The translations under genes and the position numbers were made by a program. A DNA stretch of 64,000 bases from positions 310,001-374,000 of the forward strand of contig WTXD01000020.1 of assembly GCA_022496205.1 (NCBI GenBank). The letters run 5' to 3'. A model generated the notes under the pieces. It was not told where the DNA came from. It searched no databases and worked only from the letters and a program-made list of their open reading frames with translations. The DNA comes from Gloeopeniophorella convolvens. Lineage: Eukaryota; Basidiomycota; Agaricomycetes; Russulales. This document shows positions 22,069 through 33,092 of the stretch, piece by piece. How positions within the stretch are numbered: position 1 is the stretch's first letter; each line of letters starts with the position of its first letter.

Positions 22069-23730
22069 AGTGGATTCGGGATCGTTGACCCAATCAATGA
22101 TGTACTCGAGGAACGCTCCTCGTGTCCCTGGAAGGCACCGCTTGCTGCGTTTGTAGCTTGAGCCCGACCCGTAAGCAATTTCCATTATCTTTGCGTCCAG
22201 GCTTGTGCGGGAGACGTTGATTAATTGCAGAGACACTGGATAATCCGACAACGGTACGCACCGACAACGGCGATCTCATTTGAAAGCTGCTCCATTTGAC
22301 TGGAGATTTTACCAATCTGCCCCGAGACCTCTTTGACCTTATCCTGAACCTGACCCACGGTGACTGCTGCCGTGGCTGCCATGAGGTCCATAAGCTGCCT
22401 CTTGAGGCGAGCAAGAGCAGCACAATACTCCTCGATCGTCTTGTTGGCCTTGTTGCCGTTGACGTCGTGGTCGAACAAACGTTCATCTAGGGAGGGCAAC
22501 TCGGCGTAAGCACAACGATTGAGACATCGCGATGAATTTGAGACATACGGAACTTGGTGTTCCTCGCGTATGATTGGACAAAATCGCCGCAGTCACAGCA
22601 ATGCCCGACCATCGCCTCCAGGACCTTGACCTGCCTAGGGTCCACCTCGTTGTTGTTGCCTTCCCAGGTATTCGCTACTTCCACAATGTCGAAGGCATCA
22701 AGTATAGCCTGTAGGAGCGATGTGATGTTGCGATCACGCTCAATCTGGCCTTGAATCTCCTGAATAGCGACGCAAGTGAGACTGCATCCTCATGCCCCAG
22801 TAAAACGGCGTGCGCACCCTTGGGATGAAAGAGAGGATGCTCCAAGCCATCTTCGCGTACGGATGAACCTGGTACAAGATGTGGGTTCACAGGCGCACCG
22901 CGGATGGGAAAGAGACATACCTCCGCGATCTTCCCAGTGATGTCCACTACCCATGCCATCCTGTTCACCACAGCTCCCCATGTGCTATACAAGTCGCTCG
23001 CATGATCTGCGATGTTTGGAGAATCGTTCAAGGTATCCATAGTTGTGGCTGTCGGCTCTGAGAGAGACTGCATATTCTCAACTGCATCTTTGGCACCGCC
23101 TATGCGACGTCGGGCGTCTGCAAGCCAAGGCGACCTGGAGAGGCTAGCGGCTGGAGGTGGAGTGGCCGTGGTGCTCTCGGAAAGAACTGTGTCGGCGCTG
23201 TCTGGAGCGGAAGCGGCGACTGGTGCAGAGACAGTGGCTTGGGTTGTCACGGTCACGGCTGATATGCGGAGGGTCATTTGTTGTGCCAAGTTTTCCGAGA
23301 GATGCTCGCTAGGCGTTATATCAAAGTCTACGCCGAAATGACCGGCCTTCAGATGATGGAAAGCAAAGAGCCAGTCTGTCAAAGCTTACCACAGGGAAAC
23401 GTCTGACTCAGAGAATCAGACGACAGCTCAAGAGTTCCCAGGTGAACATTCTCGCGAGATCCCCGTCTCTTAAAAATGCGCAAAACGAGGCGCGAAGACG
23501 AGCTGATGGTGCTGCGAGAGGTCATTTGCAAAGCGGTAGTACGAGACAATGACGAACGCACAACTCGCCGAGCGTCTCTCCCCATGATACGAATCCGCGC
23601 TTGCTCTTGATGGCTGCAGTCTCTCGCTCAGGATTCACCCCGTCAGTTGCAGTGATGACGAATCTCCATCTCCTGCCGAATATCCGATTCGCCCTGCCGA
23701 CGAATGGAGAACGCCCAGTATATATCTTGT
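22069..23730 (-). pseudogene. C2-NACHT receptor (NLR-like), 5' half only
   Basis: A STAND/NLR-like receptor truncated at the LTR. The minus strand gives a C2-like start (RRWRFVITATDGV), then a 50 bp intron at 23561-23512 and SSSRLVLRIFKRRGS. A Ser/Thr/Ala-rich linker follows, then HASDLYSTWGAVVNRMAWVV, VHPYAKMAWSILSFIPK, the helical FDIVEVANTWEG and CDCGDFVQSYARNTKF, a coiled segment, and IMEIAYGSGSSYKRSKRCLP before GTRGAFLEYIIDWVNDPEST. Here, just before the expected Walker A loop, the homology stops at 22069. Exons match the complete gene at 58,358-61,258 in order and splice positions and carry no stop codons, so the break is probably fairly recent. No NACHT core or WD40 part is found to the left. 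The start codon region near 23,730 is unclear. Confidence 0.75.
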
Positions 23731-25349
23731 CTTGGTATTTCAGACCATGCCCACGTAGGCCTGCAAGAAGACACGAAGTTGAGTCTCCGATGGCTGTTCA
23801 GGATAATTGGAGCTCAGATACTCACCGCGAAGCGTCACCCGCAGAGGTACGTCATCACGTGACTGCGTTGTATCTGCCGCTGATGGCTGATCGATATCGT
23901 GACGGGCACTGTTTGGTGAGATGGTTTAAACTCGGACATTGCGGCAGGTATACACCTCCAACTTACGACTCTGGGTTCACCAAGGATGGCTGGGCAGCGC
24001 TGGTGATCACCGAGGATGGTGAATCGGTGAGTCCCAGTGTATGTCGAGGTTGAATCCTACTCACGAATGCACTGTTTGTTCGACGCTCGACATTTTACGG
24101 TGCTGCGAGCGTAGATCATATAAAGGATGTAGGTCTTCTGGTGGTGAGGGGAAAGGGGGCTGGGAGTTGCGCCCTGCAGGTATATGTGATAGAGAACACG
24201 CGGTGACTAGCGGGCTGTTTGGCTGTGGTTGGTCGAAAAATCGAACACGAGCGCGAGTCGATGAATGATTGATCAATCCCTTGCAGCTCGCCACGCCACA
24301 ATCAACAGGTATCAACGTGACCGCGGCGCCAGCAGCTCTCGTACCTCACCATCCCGCCAGATTCTGCCGCCCTTCCAGGTCCAGCGGCAGATCCCGCTCT
24401 CTTCCCCCCGGCCTCCCCACCGCGATCCACCGGCCTGGCTTTCTCCCGCAGGCGCTCTGAACGCGAACGTTTGAACTCCCATGCAGCGCTCCTTCTTTCC
24501 CCCCTCCTTCTTTCCCCCATCCTTCTGCCATTCCCGGCCGTTCCATGCACCCCGCTCACCCCGCCACCCCCAGCGTCGCCCTCGCCCTCGCCCTCGCCCT
24601 CGCCGCCGCCGCATTCGCTCCCCGCAGGGCATACCGATGACCCCGCTCGGACAAGGGCCCCTTCGCCCCCGGTCCGCTCGCTGGGCCCTCCTTCCCACCC
24701 TTCCAGCAGCGCAGCCGCCGCCAGCACGGCATGAGCCCTGGGAGCTCGCCCAAGGCCCAGCTCGGCGCCGCCAGCAAGAACTACTGTCCGCCGTCACCGG
24801 CAGCCGTCACCGCAGCCAATCAGACCAACCAGGTCCACAAGGTCTCTAAAAAGTACAACGTCAGCTTTCCAAAGGAGACCATCCGCGACACGGAGGGTGC
24901 GCCTCCGACGCGCGCCGCGTTTGCGCAGAACTCGTAAGTTTAGCAAGTTGGGCTCATTCATAGCCAAGTACGCGAATTGAAGGCCATGTCCGCCCTTCAC
25001 CCCGCAGCCTCATCTCGGGGTAGACCCTCTCCAGTCATACCAAACTCCCCTCAGCGGCTTTGAAGCAGGAAGGCGGTAGACCTTATGTGGAATGTGCGTA
25101 TACTGTGGTTAATCGCGCTTTTCCTTACATGTCTCAGAACTACCTCAGTTCACTCACATTTCCAATCTGCCTTCTGAGATGTCGCGCCCGCTGTTGCACC
25201 CCCTCTCATTTCGATCCTCGTCACAGACAATTCCACTTTCATCGACACGGGCCGATCGCGCGCAGGAGGCATGCGGCGCAGCAAATGAAAGTCAATTTTG
25301 TCTCTTCGGGTTCTTGTGGAAAACACCCACTCTCCTTTCTTCGACGCAT
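23731..25349. other. Gene-poor stretch between the NLR and helicase remnants
   Basis: Contains a (TCGCCC)n run (separate entry). A Lys/Ser-containing frame at 24,731-24,937 (KVSKKYNVSFPKETIRD) has no recognisable relatives. No supported gene. Confidence 0.35.
24576..24604. repeat. (TCGCCC)n microsatellite
   Basis: About five 6 bp units; they encode Ser-Pro repeats in one frame. Confidence 0.85.
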
Positions 25350-26436
25350 GCCCCGACAAGTCGGACAAGCAGAAGCGCAAGCGCAAGCCCAGGCGGCGTG
25401 AAGGCAAGGAGGCGTGGCGGGTGCGGGAAGAGACGGGGCCTGCTAGTGCGTTGCGTTGTGTTGCGTTGCGTGCGGCGGCGCTGGGTGCTGATTGATGCTT
25501 TAGTGTGGTAGATGAAGGGGGACGTAGGGCCTGAGGCGGCCGTCAAGAAGGCCAAGAGGGAAAAGAAAGTCACCGTTGCTGAGGAGATCGAGTCTGCGTC
25601 GAAGGATGCTGCGCTAGAGGAGCCCAGCGACAACGAACCAGGTGTGCACAATCCCTCCTTCCTCATGCGGTGGCTCTGAGCTCTAACGATCCAGCAGCTC
25701 TCGAAGTAGAATTCGAGAAGGAGAAATGGCGCAAGGATAAGAAGATTTTTAAAAAAGCAATCGTCGCCGAGTCTGCCTCTCTCGGCGTTGATCTGTCAGG
25801 TGGCTCTGCTCCCTCATTGAACGCATATCCATCTGACCGCCTAGGCACCAGTCCACAAACCCTGGTAATTAAGGGGAAAAGCGCAAGCCCGATGACGATG
25901 CCGCCGCCTTGCCCAGAAAGCCCCGCATACTATCCACGCCCACACCCGCATACGTCTCCCCTGCCGACACCGAGGCATCCTTTGAGACGTCCTCCATCTC
26001 CGTGCACCTTCCACCCTCCGCGCCGCCGCACCTCCCGCTGCCCGCCTTCGACGCGCTGGCGGTGCCCGTCGCGTCATCCGGCGCGTTCCCGGGCTTCAGC
26101 GGGCCGACACCTGTGCAGCCGTGCGCGTGGCCACCCGCGCTCACGGGGCGTGACATCATCGGCATCGCGGAGACGGGCAGCGGCAATGCGCTCGTGTTCG
26201 GCATCCCCGCGCTCACGGCGCCGTCGGCAGAGGCACGCAGGGGCGTGGTGTGCCGCGCGGCACTCGTCGTCGGCGCGCCAGGGTGTGTGCTGAACCTCGT
26301 GCGCGACGGCGTGCTCGTGCTCGGCGGCGTCGAGTACGTCGTGCTGGACGTGGCGGACCGGGTGCTTGACAAGGGCTTCGAGGGCGACATCCGCGCGATG
26401 ATCGGGTACACGCTGCTGGGCGCTCTATCAACATGA
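25350..26436 (+). pseudogene. Degenerate DBP3-like DEAD-box RNA helicase
   Basis: A copy of the ribosome-biogenesis helicase type. Lys-rich N-terminal pieces (DKSDKQKRKRKPRRREGKE; AVKKAKREKKVTVAEEIE) and EFEKEKWRKDKKIFKKAIVA are separated by short GT..AG introns. The core starts with PTPVQPCAWPPALTGRDIIG, close to the Q motif. Motif I reads AETGSGNA instead of GKT. The motif Ia/PTREL region of about 70-100 residues is missing. The TPGR motif is APGC, and the DEAD box is DVAD within VEYVVLDVADRVLDKGFE. The frame ends shortly after, without motif III or the C-terminal helicase lobe. ATP binding and hydrolysis cannot be expected. Because introns are kept, this is a DNA-level duplicate, not a retrocopy. 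Confidence 0.82.
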
Positions 26437-27175
26437 CCTGGAGGATAGACGGGGTTGGCGGAGGCACCTAGCATTGCTCTGTTGGAATCGCGATCGTCGG
26501 ACAGCGATAAGATAAGGATATTGGACATAGATTGGTTATAGCATACACTCCTCTGTTCCTTACCGTTTTTGACACACACAAGTGCAGACAAGCAGGTTCA
26601 TCAATTCTCGCTCGCGTGTACTTGACGGGTGACGCCATCCTGTCTCGGGTTCAAGTAAAGTCTCACATGCTCATGCTGCCTGGACTCGAAAAGAATCTTC
26701 AATTTGGCCGCGTCCGGCGCGAAACGGCGGGGAGAAGTGGACAGCGCGCTCGCCGGGAGGGAAGATTCGACTTTGTGAACGCATCTGCAGAGCGTCCGAC
26801 GCCGACAAGTCCGCACCGACCCCACGTTTTCCCTGAGACGGGGCACGCAAAAACAGGTTTTGAGCCGACAGCTCTGGCCAAAGCTTGCTCAATCTGCTGG
26901 CGATGCAGAGTGCAGTGGGGTCTTTTCGTTGTCATCCTGGCGTCCGCATAATTTTGGGTTCGAGCATACATTGTAGGATGGTAGCGAGCAACTGACTTGT
27001 ACGGATCTGCGAGTATGTTTCTACAGCAGAACCGACTCGGGCGAAGATTCGTCTCTCGTGGATTAAAAACAAGGAGCAGATGACGCGTCAAGTATCGAAC
27101 AAACGTCCAATCTAACCCGAAGATCCACTACCCTTTGACCGGGTCATCAAAACCAGGGCACAGTCGCCGTAAGGA
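26437..27175. other. Gene-free stretch
   Basis: No supported gene. Presumably the 3' UTR of the minus-strand F-box gene and spacer. Confidence 0.4.
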
Positions 27176-29104
27176 TCACCATGCATCATCGGAGTCAGAA
27201 TCAGAGTCAGAGTCAGAGTCGGAACTTGAGAAGTCTCCGTTTGGATACCCAGAATTGAAGGACCCATTACAGTGAAAGTCAGGGACGAGGTCCTTCAGCT
27301 TGTCGGCATCGTCGGCATGAATCCTGCTGCCCGGGCGGATTTCAAGTTTACAAATCTTTGCATCGCCGTTCTTCCGAAGCATGATCAAGTTGCGGGTTAA
27401 GCCTAGGAACGAAACTGCGCCAGGGCGGCTTGTAAAATTGAGTGCGTCCAAGGAAAGGGAAGCAAGTCGGGGGAAGAGCAATGGCTCGAAAACTGTTTCG
27501 CCTTGGTCTTGAGACACTGTGCTTGACCCATCCCATGCTTCATTGTTTTTGGCACGAACGATGGCATCGTCGACACAGTTCGTGGGTAGTGCAGACTGGG
27601 GGAGCGTCATTGCACACAAGAGCGACTCTACCCTCCGCCCGCTAAGGTTCAGCGACAAGATTTCAACACAGGGCCGAAAGAGCTGAATCCAATCCGTCAC
27701 AGTCAGACGATTGAAGGTGGAGTTGAAGACGGTCAAGTAAGTGAGCTTCGACATTTTAAATGTCGAGCGCAGCTCCCGGATGACGTCGATCAATCCTCCG
27801 TGCACCCCAAGCTCATAGCGGAACTCGAGACAGAGGTGCGCCTTGTCTGGCGAAGAGGGATGAAGTCGACTTGGTGACGTTGATTCAGCCATTGATGCTT
27901 CGACCGTAGCTGCCAGCATTGTGGAAGGACACAAATTGAGTTTGAGGCTCCGAAACTCAGTAAGGTCGGCCCTGTGGAATCGAGAAACGGCTGTGGAAGC
28001 GATCGCAGGCCACAATGCGACCTCGGTGCGATCACTGGTGGAGATAGACAAGGAGAGATCCATAAGAGAAGGTGTTTCCAGCGACCTGAGCAGGTGCGCG
28101 ATGCAGGTGCTTGACCCGCTGAGGTCCAACTGATAGAGGCGCGGGAGATTGACAACGCCCGCCCGCTGAGCGGGCCGTGCATTAGGTGGCGAGGACCAGC
28201 AATCTTGTAGGCTAAGGGCCTCCAGAGAATGGCCATTCTCGCTCAAAACATCGATGAGCTGATCAAGGCTCCCCGATGTCTGAGAGTAAGCTGATTTCGA
28301 TGTCGCGGCAACGTGGAGGTGGGTCAGGCTGCATTGAGGGAAATTAAGCCATGGAATGGCGAAATTTTTAAGACGGAGCTTCCGCAACTTTGGTGCCTGT
28401 CCGTCGAACACCTTGAAACCAGTGGGTGGATTGGCCGGCTCTTGATCGAACTCAGAGACAACGGGAGATCGCGGAGTCGAGCTCAAGTCAAGTTCCTCTA
28501 GAGCCGGGGCTTTGGAGCGGAGCACTATTTGCACTAGGGGATCCTGGTCTCCCTTGCTGAGGAGCGATAATGTTTGGACGCGGGGGAGATACTCGGAAAG
28601 TGTATCGAGTATCTCGGGAGTGAGTGCAGAGGGAAAGATGATGTTGATGGGTAATCGTTTCGACCGGGAAAGCATCGCAGAGAGATACTCCAGGTTATGT
28701 CCAGGGTTTATAATCCTGCTCCACAATGCCGCGTCGTCCAATGCAACTTGACGCCATTGCTGGCATACAAATGACACAACCATCCACCCTCGCCACCGCC
28801 CTAACGGGGCAAAATTCATCACGTAGTCGTCCCGGAGAAAGCGAAAGATACGAGAGAGAAGCTCGGGAGGAATAAGGGAGATGGGTGAGAGCGCATTGAC
28901 CCAAGAATACACCAAACGAAGGTGTGTCTTGAGGTCCTCCGCCTTCTCTAGAAAGGCGATGCGTGCCTTGATGCGAGTTGGAAGTCCGAAACGAAGGCGC
29001 GCAGCGGCGCGAAGCGAAGTCGAGTGAAAGAGAGCGAATGAAGAGAGCAGAAGGAGGAGGGGCAACGCGAAGTGTAGAAACGCTGATATTCGTAGCCGGT
29101 ACAT
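27176..29104 (-). CDS. F-box/LRR protein with hydrophobic N-terminus and Ser-Asp tail
   Basis: Single open frame of 642 residues from ATG at 29104. The F-box has LSPISLIPPELLSRIFRFL then FVCQQWRQVALDDAALWSRI. About 450 residues of leucine-rich, irregular repeat sequence follow (for example LPRLYQLDLSGSS, FPRLASLSLDAL). The C-terminus is an acidic (Ser-Asp)n run. The first 30 residues are unusual: a strongly hydrophobic stretch (FALPLLLLLSSFALF) that would act as a signal anchor if the start is right. A short upstream exon at about 29614-29586 (MDLVPLAQK before GTAAGC) might provide another start. Likely an SCF substrate adaptor; target unknown. Confidence 0.78.
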   Translation of the reverse strand: MYRLRISAFLHFALPLLLLLSSFALFHSTSLRAAARLRFGLPTRIKARIAFLEKAEDLKTHLRLVYSWVNALSPISLIPPELLSRIFRFLRDDYVMNFAPLGRWRGWMVVSFVCQQWRQVALDDAALWSRIINPGHNLEYLSAMLSRSKRLPINIIFPSALTPEILDTLSEYLPRVQTLSLLSKGDQDPLVQIVLRSKAPALEELDLSSTPRSPVVSEFDQEPANPPTGFKVFDGQAPKLRKLRLKNFAIPWLNFPQCSLTHLHVAATSKSAYSQTSGSLDQLIDVLSENGHSLEALSLQDCWSSPPNARPAQRAGVVNLPRLYQLDLSGSSTCIAHLLRSLETPSLMDLSLSISTSDRTEVALWPAIASTAVSRFHRADLTEFRSLKLNLCPSTMLAATVEASMAESTSPSRLHPSSPDKAHLCLEFRYELGVHGGLIDVIRELRSTFKMSKLTYLTVFNSTFNRLTVTDWIQLFRPCVEILSLNLSGRRVESLLCAMTLPQSALPTNCVDDAIVRAKNNEAWDGSSTVSQDQGETVFEPLLFPRLASLSLDALNFTSRPGAVSFLGLTRNLIMLRKNGDAKICKLEIRPGSRIHADDADKLKDLVPDFHCNGSFNSGYPNGDFSSSDSDSDSDSDSDDAW

Positions 29105-29742
29105 ACTACAATTTATACTACAAGCTGATAGGAGTATTGTACAGTATTTACATGGGAGCAATCACAGGCAGTTTCGGGAGCTGGAGCTCGAACGGCCGGA
29201 CACAACAGAAACGTACATAAAGTGACGACGCGCCCGTCATTTCTTCGTCAACAGTTGCGTAGTTTTGCTGCGCATCGTCATACAGTGGAGGCGGATGCTG
29301 GGATTGATTTTTGCATGCGAGAGCTAGGAAGAATAAGGTCAAACGAGACGGAACTGGGAGTAGCGGAGGCAGGGAGAGAGGATCCGGGAAAGCGGCCCGG
29401 CCCGGAAGACTGAACGGAGCGCGACTTGTAACTCCAACATGCCTCGGCTCGTGCGATGGGTGCTCGAATGGACGATGGTGTCGTTCGAAGATACGCCAAA
29501 GAAGCCTGAGTATTGCTAAAAAAAGCGAGTTCGATAGGTGCAGCCTCTGATTAAGCTCTGCACAGTGCGCGGATAGAGAAACGAGCTTACTTCTGAGCTA
29601 AAGGAACGAGATCCATGTTAATGAAACACCCCCTAGTAGATTTTGCGGAAACGTGGCGGCACAGTGTAGGCAGACTGTGGACCTGAGGAGACTGGTTGAT
29701 GCGTTCAAGCCAGCGTATAGTATGGGCTGGACGGTGTCTCAG
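29105..29742. other. Upstream region of the F-box gene
   Basis: Contains a minus-strand ATG at 29614 followed by nine codons and a GTAAGC donor, perhaps a first exon or a uORF. No other supported feature. Confidence 0.3.
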
Positions 29743-30011
29743 GCTGTTGATATATATAAGACTGAGGCTTATGACACCCGTTTCCCAGGTTACTCCGCCC
29801 CTGTGCCACAATCCAACCGACAGGTGGTGTTTTACTCGACTGGAAATCTCACCAGCAAACCGACACACGGCAGCCCGTGTGTAAAAAAAGCCGAGACCTG
29901 ATTGAGACTCGACAGAAACGTGACAGCGAGAGTACACGATTGGGGTAGCGCATCTCCCAACCGGAGACACGGCGAATCGCTGCAGAGCGAGGCGGAGGTT
30001 GTGGCAGACAG
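29743..30011. repeat. Segmental duplication copy A, part 1
   Basis: Diverged direct repeat of about 33,093-33,378. Shared words include 'gtttcccaggtt', 'gaaacgtgac' and 'gctgcagagcg', in the same order and spacing. It lies upstream of the F-box gene at 29104. Confidence 0.65.
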
Positions 30012-30043
30012 GGGCCTTAGGTGGTAGCAGCCTCTTCCGAATA

Positions 30044-30739
30044 CTATGCTTAACCGGGATATGCACACGACCGGGATATGCACATTTCGGAAAGATCGGC
30101 CTCGCGCACAACAATGACTACATATAATCTCTTCACTCTTTTATATAATGAATATGTTGATATATTCTACATTATTGTCAAGTTTGGAGTTGATTGAGCG
30201 ACTGGATGGTGCTGCAGAAAATCGTGATTCCGGGACACCGATGTGCACGGCCATCAATCCTCCAGGAACAGAAGAACCAATAGCTTACATGCCACGAAAC
30301 TTGGTATACATAACACACTGATACATATATACTATATTTGCGCTTTTTTTATCATTTACATGGGCAGAATACTATGTGCGAGAGGCTTTCCTCCGGAGGG
30401 GCTCTGAGCGTGACAGAGCAGATTTAAGCTCCGCCGCCGGAGCGCGTGAACGACGCGTTGCGCGAATGTGCATCAGTGGGTTCTGGTCCATGATAAGATT
30501 GGATCTATGATCCCGGCAAGCGTGACAATCCGTGACAAGCGCACCTCTTGCGGGCACTTTTGCCTCGACTTCGGCTTCGTCCTGGCACACTCAGATCGCA
30601 ACAAAAAAAATTCAGACTCTGTAGGTACATAGAAAACATATCATAGAAAACATATACGAAATTTCAAGGGATTCCATGAGGGATAAACTCAAGAGGACGG
30701 GGATATGCACATTTGTGTGCATATCCCGGTTAAGCATAG
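30044..30739. mobile_element. MITE-like element, 696 bp, with TA target duplication
   Basis: Perfect 25 bp terminal inverted repeats (30044-30068 and 30715-30739; outer end CTATGCTTAACCGGGATATG), flanked by TA at 30042-30043 and 30740-30741. Next to each end is a further copy of GGGATATGCACA, and on the right this makes a perfect 12 bp hairpin with a 4-base loop (30700-30727). It has no coding potential and is AT-rich inside. It interrupts a duplicated segment whose other copy lacks it. TA duplication and size suggest a Tc1/mariner-pogo type non-autonomous element. Confidence 0.85.
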
Positions 30740-30747
30740 TATCACCT

Positions 30748-30990
30748 GGCATGTCCGGCCCATCCGATGTCGGCACTTGCCGATCGCGAGCTTCCGTTGC
30801 TTCCTCCACCACCACCCGTTCAACATCCGGTTCTGGGTCTTCTCTTGTACTCGAGTACCACTTAACCATACTGCGAGCACGTTACGGTCCGGTCCACAAT
30901 ATCTTCGGCCCCTCAAAACGAGTTGACCTAGAAAGACTGTCGTCACGGCGGCGTGGTAGCCAATCGAATAACGGTTTCAGACATAACCAA
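30748..30990. repeat. Segmental duplication copy A, part 2
   Basis: Diverged direct repeat of about 33,424-33,680: the shared order is 'catccga..gtcggc.cttgccga', 'cgttcaa.atc', 'accat.ctgcgagc' and 'ccac.atatcttc'. Confidence 0.6.
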
Positions 30991-31511
30991 GGATTGGCGA
31001 CGTGCAACAGATTCGACAGCGAATGGAGTGCTTTCCCATTACGCTCAAGGGTGATATACGCAGTCCTAGAAAGAAACACGAGACTCCACCTTGTTGCGGT
31101 GATTGAGTGAGGAGCCCTGGGATGAGATAACGACGTGGGTGCTGTCATCAATGGCGAGCGTTGGCCGTGAGCCCCCGGTCCCTTTGGATTGGCGGTAGAA
31201 GGAGGCTCATGCTATCATGTACATCGCACTATGGTCATGGCGTGCACCAGCATTGACAAGCGTCGGTACAAGTCGGCGCAAGCAAGATCTACCGTCCCTG
31301 TACCAGAGTTCACCACGGACAATAGCGCTCCGCGTCCCTTGCCCTTCCCGTCCGCCGCCCCAGCGATCTCGAAGCATTTTTGGGCCCTATAATTATAATG
31401 CCAACTGGTAGAAGGTACAAAGTTAGATGCACTGGATAAATACGCGATGAAGCAAGCGCCAAGACCCTACGATCAAAGTGGAAACACTGGATCAAGACAA
31501 CCCACTCGTAT
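30991..31511. other. Gene-free stretch
   Basis: Spacer beyond the duplicated segment, running into the 3' side of the next F-box gene. No gene recognised. Confidence 0.35.
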
Positions 31512-33055
31512 TTACAACCCAATCAGCGAGTCCGTTGCTTTCTGCATCCGGACCGGGTGCGGCAACGGGTACACGGTGCGCACCCAGAGCGAATGCCCGC
31601 GGTCGCAACGTTCCTCGTGCGTCCGAAACAAGACTTCGCCGCGCGAGATGACCACCCCGGGTGCGGTTTCCACCTCTTCGTCCGACGAAGCATCCGCCTC
31701 GGTCCCGACCAACTCCAAGGCATGAGATACGGCCGGGCGGCCATCGTGCATATACTCTGCGAGCTCCGCGAGCAGGGCGTCCACCGCCCCACGATCCACA
31801 GCGACCACTTCCTGAACGCCATGTGCTACGTCGAATAACGTCATCCAAGTACCCGCTGGAATTGTACGGGTGGAATAGATTTCTGCGTAACGGAGCCCCT
31901 GGAACGATAATGATGATGTAAGGGTCTCCATTGCATCCATGAAAACCGTCTTGTTCTTGAGGTCTAGGGCAGGAAACACCAAAACGATCTTGAAGACAGA
32001 CGGTGTTAACGGAGGCACTTGGCATTGTTCCTGCTGCCTGAACTCGAGAAGGAAACTCGGTATGCCCGCATTTAACATGAACCGGCGCAGGGGACCGAAC
32101 TCGGAGGCTCGCTGGGAGAGGAGTTTCAGCTGTGCGCGCAGAGATCGCTTGGGCCAAGTCGTGATATCCACGTGGGCAGAAGACGGAAACTGGAGGAGGG
32201 ACACAAGGTGCATACAATCGCCATATCCGTAGTCGGACAAACTCAAAGTCTCTAGAGAGGATAGCAGCACTGGAGAGTCTAAGGACCCAGAGTCCGGCGC
32301 CCTGGTCAACCGTATAGCTAGGAGCTCGAGGCGCTTCAGTCGAGGAGCGCTGCGCAGTACCTCGAGCACCTCTTCTGCGGTGGGAGGTCCAAAATCTACG
32401 CCGGGTAAAATGCCGAGACTAAGGTCAACGAGATTAGGGAGATTGGGATTCGCCCAGGACAAGACGACGACACCTCCCAGACGCAGTTCTCGGAGACACG
32501 GCTGATTGAGAGCGAATGAAGTACCGTTCACTGCTTCTAATGGGTCGCGACCATCCGCCACGACGGATTCTAGGGATGGCGCTGGTTCGGAGAACATGTC
32601 GAGGATATATGAAGACGGTGTACATGTGCCGGAGCCTGCTTGCAGATGAAGTGATCGAACGCGTGAGACGTGTTTGGGCTCGAGGAAGGCGAGCAACTGG
32701 TGGAGCTGCCTCCAGTCGACAGGGATCACGCAACACGTGTCGCGTGCTATGAGATCGATAGGAGTGCCGTTGGACCGGACGAGCATTTCGCTGAGAACGG
32801 TGATGGGAACGCCGAAATCGAAACGCCACCATAGAGCAGCGTAACCAAGAGCAACCTATCTGACGGTCAACATATATAGGGGATTACTCTCGCAGGCTTG
32901 CTCACCTGCCGCCAGCGATGACAGACGTGCGTAACCGTAATCCAGCCTAGATGAAGGATGATTCCGAGCATACGCGGTCCGGGATCGAGTTGTGTAAGGA
33001 TGAGAAAAATCTGGGAGAGGGTCTCTGGAGGCAGCCTTTCTACCTTGCTGGACAT
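31512..33055 (-). CDS. F-box protein (two exons)
   Basis: Exon 1, 33055-32906, encodes 50 residues: MSSKVERLPPETLSQIFLIL (F-box) then GWITVTHVCHRWRQ. A 50 bp intron with GTGAGC donor and ATAG acceptor follows. Exon 2, 32855-31512, continues VALGYAALWW and an LRR-like body (LRELRLGGVVVL, LPNLVDLSLGIL, LETLSLSDYG). About 497 residues in total. The WR|VAL junction position is a usual intron site in this family. A TATA-like run lies 48 nt upstream (33111-33103). Likely an SCF adaptor; target unknown. No damage seen. Confidence 0.85.
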
Positions 33056-33092
33056 CTTCGAATCGCGGATTCTATAGGTCAAACAGGGTCTA

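Noticed and set aside
25869..26591. Long minus-strand frame of 240 codons
   Set aside because: It is the antisense of the DBP3-like remnant; composition is Ser/Thr/Pro-rich with no domain.
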